From a virus, in the IMG/VR virus record IMGVR_UViG_3300042465_003123, positions 1 to 21,865 of that record: a stretch of 21,865 nucleotides of DNA; one strand, written 5' to 3'. A program made the translations under genes and the position numbers. The notes under the pieces were generated by a model, which was given only the letters and a program-made list of their open reading frames with translations, did not search any database and was not told the origin of the DNA. How positions within the stretch are numbered: the stretch's first letter is position 1; each line of letters opens with the position of its first letter. Positions 19,013 through 21,865 of this stretch are shown one piece after another.

Positions 19013-19419
19013 GACCTAAGCATATAGAAACTCCTGAGAAAATGTGGGAGCTATTTGAGGGATATAGATCCTGGTGTAAGTCTACACCTAGATACTCTTA
19101 CAGCTTATCTACTAAAACAGGTGAGGCTACAGCTATCCCATTAGAGAGACCTTTAACTCAGGTAGGATTTAGGACTTATGCTGCTGATAAAGAGTGTAGT
19201 GTGCAGGATTACTTTGCTAATACTGATGGGCGATATTCTGAGTATGCGACAATCTGCTCACGCATAGAGGAAGCAATTAGAATGGATCAGATAGAAGGTG
19301 GAATGGTGGGGCAATATAATGCATCCATCACCCAAAGAATAAACGCACTGAAAGAACATACAGATGTTACCAGTGGTGATGAGAAGATATCTGCTATAAC
19401 TGTTACTATAGTTAAGTAG
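19009..19419 (+). CDS. terS: terminase small subunit (P22 gp3-like)
   Basis: A 136-residue protein. The end, MVGQYNASITQRINALKEHTDV (99-120), closely resembles the gp3-type DNA-packaging motif (QYNxxIxxRxLGLxDxT). The N-terminal half starts with TPEKMWELFEGYRSWCKSTP, typical of this family. It would bind the packaging start site and load the large subunit. The gene stops at 19417 with six further in-frame TAA codons, then a hairpin before the large subunit gene. Confidence 0.8.
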   Translation: MRPKHIETPEKMWELFEGYRSWCKSTPRYSYSLSTKTGEATAIPLERPLTQVGFRTYAADKECSVQDYFANTDGRYSEYATICSRIEEAIRMDQIEGGMVGQYNASITQRINALKEHTDVTSGDEKISAITVTIVK

Positions 19420-19437
19420 TAATAATAATAATAATAA
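19417..19437 (+). repeat. tandem in-frame stop codons (TAA triplet repeat)
   Basis: TAG followed by six in-frame TAA codons gives seven consecutive stops at the end of the small terminase gene. This is also a TAA microsatellite. A milder case, three TAA, ends the capsid gene at 3508-3516. Confidence 0.85.
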
Positions 19438-19442
19438 CTATA

Positions 19443-19462
19443 TAGTATCTAACTAGGTACTA
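19443..19462 (+). promoter_or_regulatory. hairpin before the large terminase gene
   Basis: TAGTATCT (19443-19450) pairs with AGGTACTA (19455-19462) around a four-base loop, with one G-T wobble. It ends eight bases before the ATG at 19471, so it could control translation of the large subunit or mark a packaging site. Confidence 0.45.
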
Positions 19463-19470
19463 GCTTTGCT

Positions 19471-20619
19471 ATGGATATAAAAGCGACTGCCATCTTTGAG
19501 AAAAACTATGAGGCCATCTTAAGTGATAAGAGGTTCATTATAAATGAGGGTGGTAGTAGAAGCTCTAAGACCTACAGCTTGTGCCAGCTCATGATCATCT
19601 ACTGCCTGCAGAATAATAATAAGGTGGTGTCAGTGATACGCAAGACCTTCCCTGCCCTACGTGCTACAGTGCTCAGGGACTTCATAGAGATCCTTAAGGA
19701 TATAGGGCTGTATAAAGATGAGAGCCACAATAAGAGTGAGCAGATATATACCTTCGCTAATGGATCTATGGTGGAGTTTTTCTCAGTAGATAATGAGCAA
19801 AAAATAAGGGGCCGTAAAAGGGATATAGCCTGGTGCAATGAAGCTAATGAGCTGTACTTTGATGACTTCACTCAGCTTAACATGAGAACAGAGGACAAGC
19901 TCATCTTTGACTACAACCCATCTGATAGTGTATCGTGGCTGTATGAGCTCCCTGCTGAGGAGAGCACCCTGATAAAGTCTACCTACAAAGATAACCCCTT
20001 CCTACCTGATAGCATCAAGGCACAGATAGAGGACCTTAAGAGAACAGATGAGGCACTGTATCAGATCTATGCCCTAGGTGAGAAGGCAACAAGCAAGAGT
20101 AACATCTACAGCAACTGGTCCTTTGTAGCTCATAGGCCTGCTAAGTTTGTCAAGTATGTATATGGCTTAGACTTTGGTTATAATCACCCCACAGCTCTGA
20201 TGAGGGTATACTACTGTGATAATGATATCTACATAGAGCCTGTGATATATGAGAGCTACCTAACCACTACTATGCTCATAGAGAAGCTAGGCACCCTAGG
20301 CATAGAGCAGACGGTTACCATCCTAGCAGATTACTCACGTCCAGAAATCATCCAAGAGATGAACATAGCAGGCTATGATGTCCAGAACGCAAACAAGGTG
20401 GTTAAGAAAGGCATAGACAACCTTAAGACCTTTGGTGTAATATGCCAGGATGATAAGGCAGTGAAGAGAGAGTATGAGAATTACAAATGGAAAAAGATAG
20501 GGGACTTCATAACAGATGAGCCTGTCAAATTATTTGATGATGCTATGGATGCAATAAGATATGCCACTACTCACATAAGGCAGGAGTACTACACTGATGA
20601 TAGTTACTATGCATTCTGA
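19471..20619 (+). CDS. terL: terminase large subunit (PBSX-like)
   Basis: A 382-residue packaging motor and nuclease. ATPase: Walker A GGSRSSKT (27-34) and Walker B RDIAWCNEA (D118, E124), with the coupling segment FDYNPSD (146-152). Nuclease: RNase H-like acidic residues in YGLDFGYNHP (D234), ILADYSRPEI (D287) and KLFDDAMDAIRYA (D357/D360). Domain order and length are those of the Terminase_3/PBSX type. It cuts concatemeric DNA and pumps it through the portal at 4537. It overlaps the following small gene by 11-23 bases depending on its start. Confidence 0.93.
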   Translation: MDIKATAIFEKNYEAILSDKRFIINEGGSRSSKTYSLCQLMIIYCLQNNNKVVSVIRKTFPALRATVLRDFIEILKDIGLYKDESHNKSEQIYTFANGSMVEFFSVDNEQKIRGRKRDIAWCNEANELYFDDFTQLNMRTEDKLIFDYNPSDSVSWLYELPAEESTLIKSTYKDNPFLPDSIKAQIEDLKRTDEALYQIYALGEKATSKSNIYSNWSFVAHRPAKFVKYVYGLDFGYNHPTALMRVYYCDNDIYIEPVIYESYLTTTMLIEKLGTLGIEQTVTILADYSRPEIIQEMNIAGYDVQNANKVVKKGIDNLKTFGVICQDDKAVKREYENYKWKKIGDFITDEPVKLFDDAMDAIRYATTHIRQEYYTDDSYYAF

Positions 20620-20809
20620 TACGCTACATAAGATACAGGTGGTCCAGGCATACATCCATCATAAGACAGGCAAGAGTGTACGGATAGTATTCAATAGACC
20701 TGATAGGATGCAACAGCACATGATGATGCTAGATCATGCCTACCTCATCGCTATGGGTGGCTTTAAAAACAATAATAGTAATGAAGCTAATATAGGTAAA
20801 GACAAGTAA
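20597..20809 (+). CDS. small conserved phage protein
   Basis: A 70-residue protein (66 if it starts at the ATG at 20609). It begins HSDTLHKIQVVQAYIHHKTGKSVRIVFNRPDRMQQHMMM, with a helix-strand pattern and many His and Met, and ends in a polar NNNSNEANIGKDK tail. It overlaps the terminase stop and shares its stop TAA with the next ATG (TAATG). No family assignment. Its place between terminase and a large virion gene is typical of tiny packaging-associated genes. Confidence 0.65.
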   Translation: MIVTMHSDTLHKIQVVQAYIHHKTGKSVRIVFNRPDRMQQHMMMLDHAYLIAMGGFKNNNSNEANIGKDK

Positions 20810-21865
20810 TGGCATTAGTAGCACAAGCAACCCCACAAGTAATAGTCCCTGCATACAACCCTGTTAAGTACATCTACAGCAGTAGCAATGTAAACCTTCA
20901 GGGCTTTAAGTTTATCTATGATATATATCAGAGTGGTACCCTAAATAAGATAGCAGAGTACAGGGTGCTCCCAACTTATGCCACTGGCTTTGGTGAGATA
21001 GATCTATCGAAGCTGTTACAGGCTAAGGTAAGCTATGACCTGAACTTGAATAACACCTCAGCATACAACGCCACTAACAGTCACTACAAATATGATGTAA
21101 GGATAGGGGAGGAGTACTTGACTACCACTCTGTACACTGCAGCACTTACTCAATGGGTAACAGCTCCCTATGCAGGAAGGGTGAGAATAAACGTAGCTAA
21201 TACATTTTTGTTAGGTGATCAGATTAACATCACACAAGCAGATCTAGGTGTAGCCAATCCCAACTTAGAAGGACTCTTCACTGTGCTAGTAGCTAACCCT
21301 GCTTACATAGTTGTTAACAGCTTATGGTCTTTGGTAACTGATATCACTATAGATGGTGCCATCACCTATGCAGATGGGAGAAAGACAGTCAACAGAAACC
21401 TAGCCCAACAGCTTAACAAGTATGTGTTCAATGGTGCTATCAATTGGGCTCAATGGCCTAGCTATAACTATCAGGACTTCATGCTAAATGGCATCTTTGA
21501 TAGGTTCCTAACTAACTATCCTGCAGGTAACAAAAATATGTACGCTACCCTATCTCAGGATATGTGGGTGAACTGCATAGCTAATGGATCCCCAACGGCA
21601 CCAGATACCATGGTGTTTAGTAATGATGGTGGTAACATCTTTGAGAAGAACGTAACAGCTATAGATCATCTTAGTGGTGTATCAGTAGGGCCTAATAACT
21701 TTGGAGCTCTTACCCTAGTCTTTGGATCAGGTAACTTAATAGAGCCTACCACTGAGTACTATGACTTCCACTATGAACGTAATGGGGTGATAAGCTCAGC
21801 AAGATACAGGGTAACCCTAGATAGAAGGATCCGCACCACTGAGTACAGCATCTTATTCCTAGACA
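20809..21865 (+). CDS. large virion structural protein, 3' end outside the window
   Basis: At least 352 residues, truncated by the window end. It starts MALVAQATPQVIVPAYNPVKYIYSS and continues as a long beta-rich, Asn/Thr/Tyr-rich chain without membrane segments: INVANTFLLGDQINIT (about 125-140), repeated strand-turn units, and a late VGPNNFGALTLVFGSGN. Composition and place after the terminase fit a tail or baseplate protein, as seen in flavobacterial phages where such genes begin the tail module. Start codon: ATG overlapping the previous stop. Exact function cannot be told. Confidence 0.6.
   Translation, partial: MALVAQATPQVIVPAYNPVKYIYSSSNVNLQGFKFIYDIYQSGTLNKIAEYRVLPTYATGFGEIDLSKLLQAKVSYDLNLNNTSAYNATNSHYKYDVRIGEEYLTTTLYTAALTQWVTAPYAGRVRINVANTFLLGDQINITQADLGVANPNLEGLFTVLVANPAYIVVNSLWSLVTDITIDGAITYADGRKTVNRNLAQQLNKYVFNGAINWAQWPSYNYQDFMLNGIFDRFLTNYPAGNKNMYATLSQDMWVNCIANGSPTAPDTMVFSNDGGNIFEKNVTAIDHLSGVSVGPNNFGALTLVFGSGNLIEPTTEYYDFHYERNGVISSARYRVTLDRRIRTTEYSILFLD

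Noticed and set aside
19599-19871. Minus-strand frame opposite the large terminase
   Set aside because: It sits within the ATPase domain of a clear terminase gene; Ser/Leu-rich with no recognisable domain.
20788-20798. Fourth copy of the AATATAGGTA element
   Set aside because: It lies in the coding sequence of the small gene after the terminase, about 10 bases before the next ATG rather than on it, so a chance match is likely.
1-21865. tRNA genes and integration (att) sites
   Set aside because: I saw no cloverleaf with matching T-arm motifs outside coding sequence, and no integrase or terminal duplication inside the window. This is by eye only; tRNAscan-SE on the window would settle the tRNA point.

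Overview
The window is a tailed double-stranded DNA phage genome, or a large part of a prophage, from a Bacteroidota host, most likely a flavobacterium. The phage assignment rests on a recognisable packaging, capsid, lysis, replication and recombination gene set. The host assignment is an inference from three things: AT-rich starts almost without Shine-Dalgarno sequences, upstream -7 boxes of the type TAnnTTTG with TTG at about -33 (the published Flavobacterium/Bacteroides promoter form), and protein types common in Bacteroidota phages (VirE_N/BT4734-like primase-helicase, XkdF-like protease). No integrase, ParA or excisionase is visible, so the lifestyle is undecided. Both window ends cut through genes, and most tail genes (tape measure, baseplate, fibres) lie outside.

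Layout. 1-1541: the end of an unknown plus-strand gene converges on two minus-strand paralogues that look like tail-assembly chaperones. These are the only minus-strand genes. 1585-6440: head module, comprising a protease-scaffold fusion with a likely nested scaffold start, the major capsid protein, a possible tail-tube protein, a small structural protein, the portal and a connector. 6437-8861: lysis cassette of holin, amidase, a lipoprotein with a C-terminal membrane anchor (single-molecule spanin topology), then a metallophosphoesterase and a strong terminator. 8940-9223: noncoding control region with an inverted repeat, direct repeats and a promoter. 9224-11795: tightly packed small early genes, a winged-helix/HTH protein, an HNH-like protein with one altered motif residue and a small protein resembling DnaA domain IV. 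11806-12033: an iteron array that looks like the replication origin. 12034-17719: primase-helicase, nuclease-like protein, VRR-NUC-type nuclease, ERF annealing protein, YqaJ/lambda-type exonuclease and an SSB-like protein with an acidic DDDLPF tail. 17742-18698: small membrane proteins and a sigma-like factor. 18676-21865: small membrane protein, small and large terminase, then the start of a large structural protein that runs off the window.

How the parts may work together (inference): host-type promoters (TAnnTTTG) at 9191, 12006, 15870 and 17730 drive early and replication genes, several sharing the leader AACTAACCA just before the start codon. A second element, (TATA)ATATAGGTATG, lies at the start of three blocks: the protease-scaffold gene (1585), the gene at 4184 just after a terminator, and the terminase-side block (18676), immediately after the sigma-like gene. 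This suggests a late promoter class read by the phage-encoded sigma-like factor. The iteron array directly follows the DnaA-IV-like gene and abuts the replicase promoter, suggesting an initiator/autoregulatory circuit.
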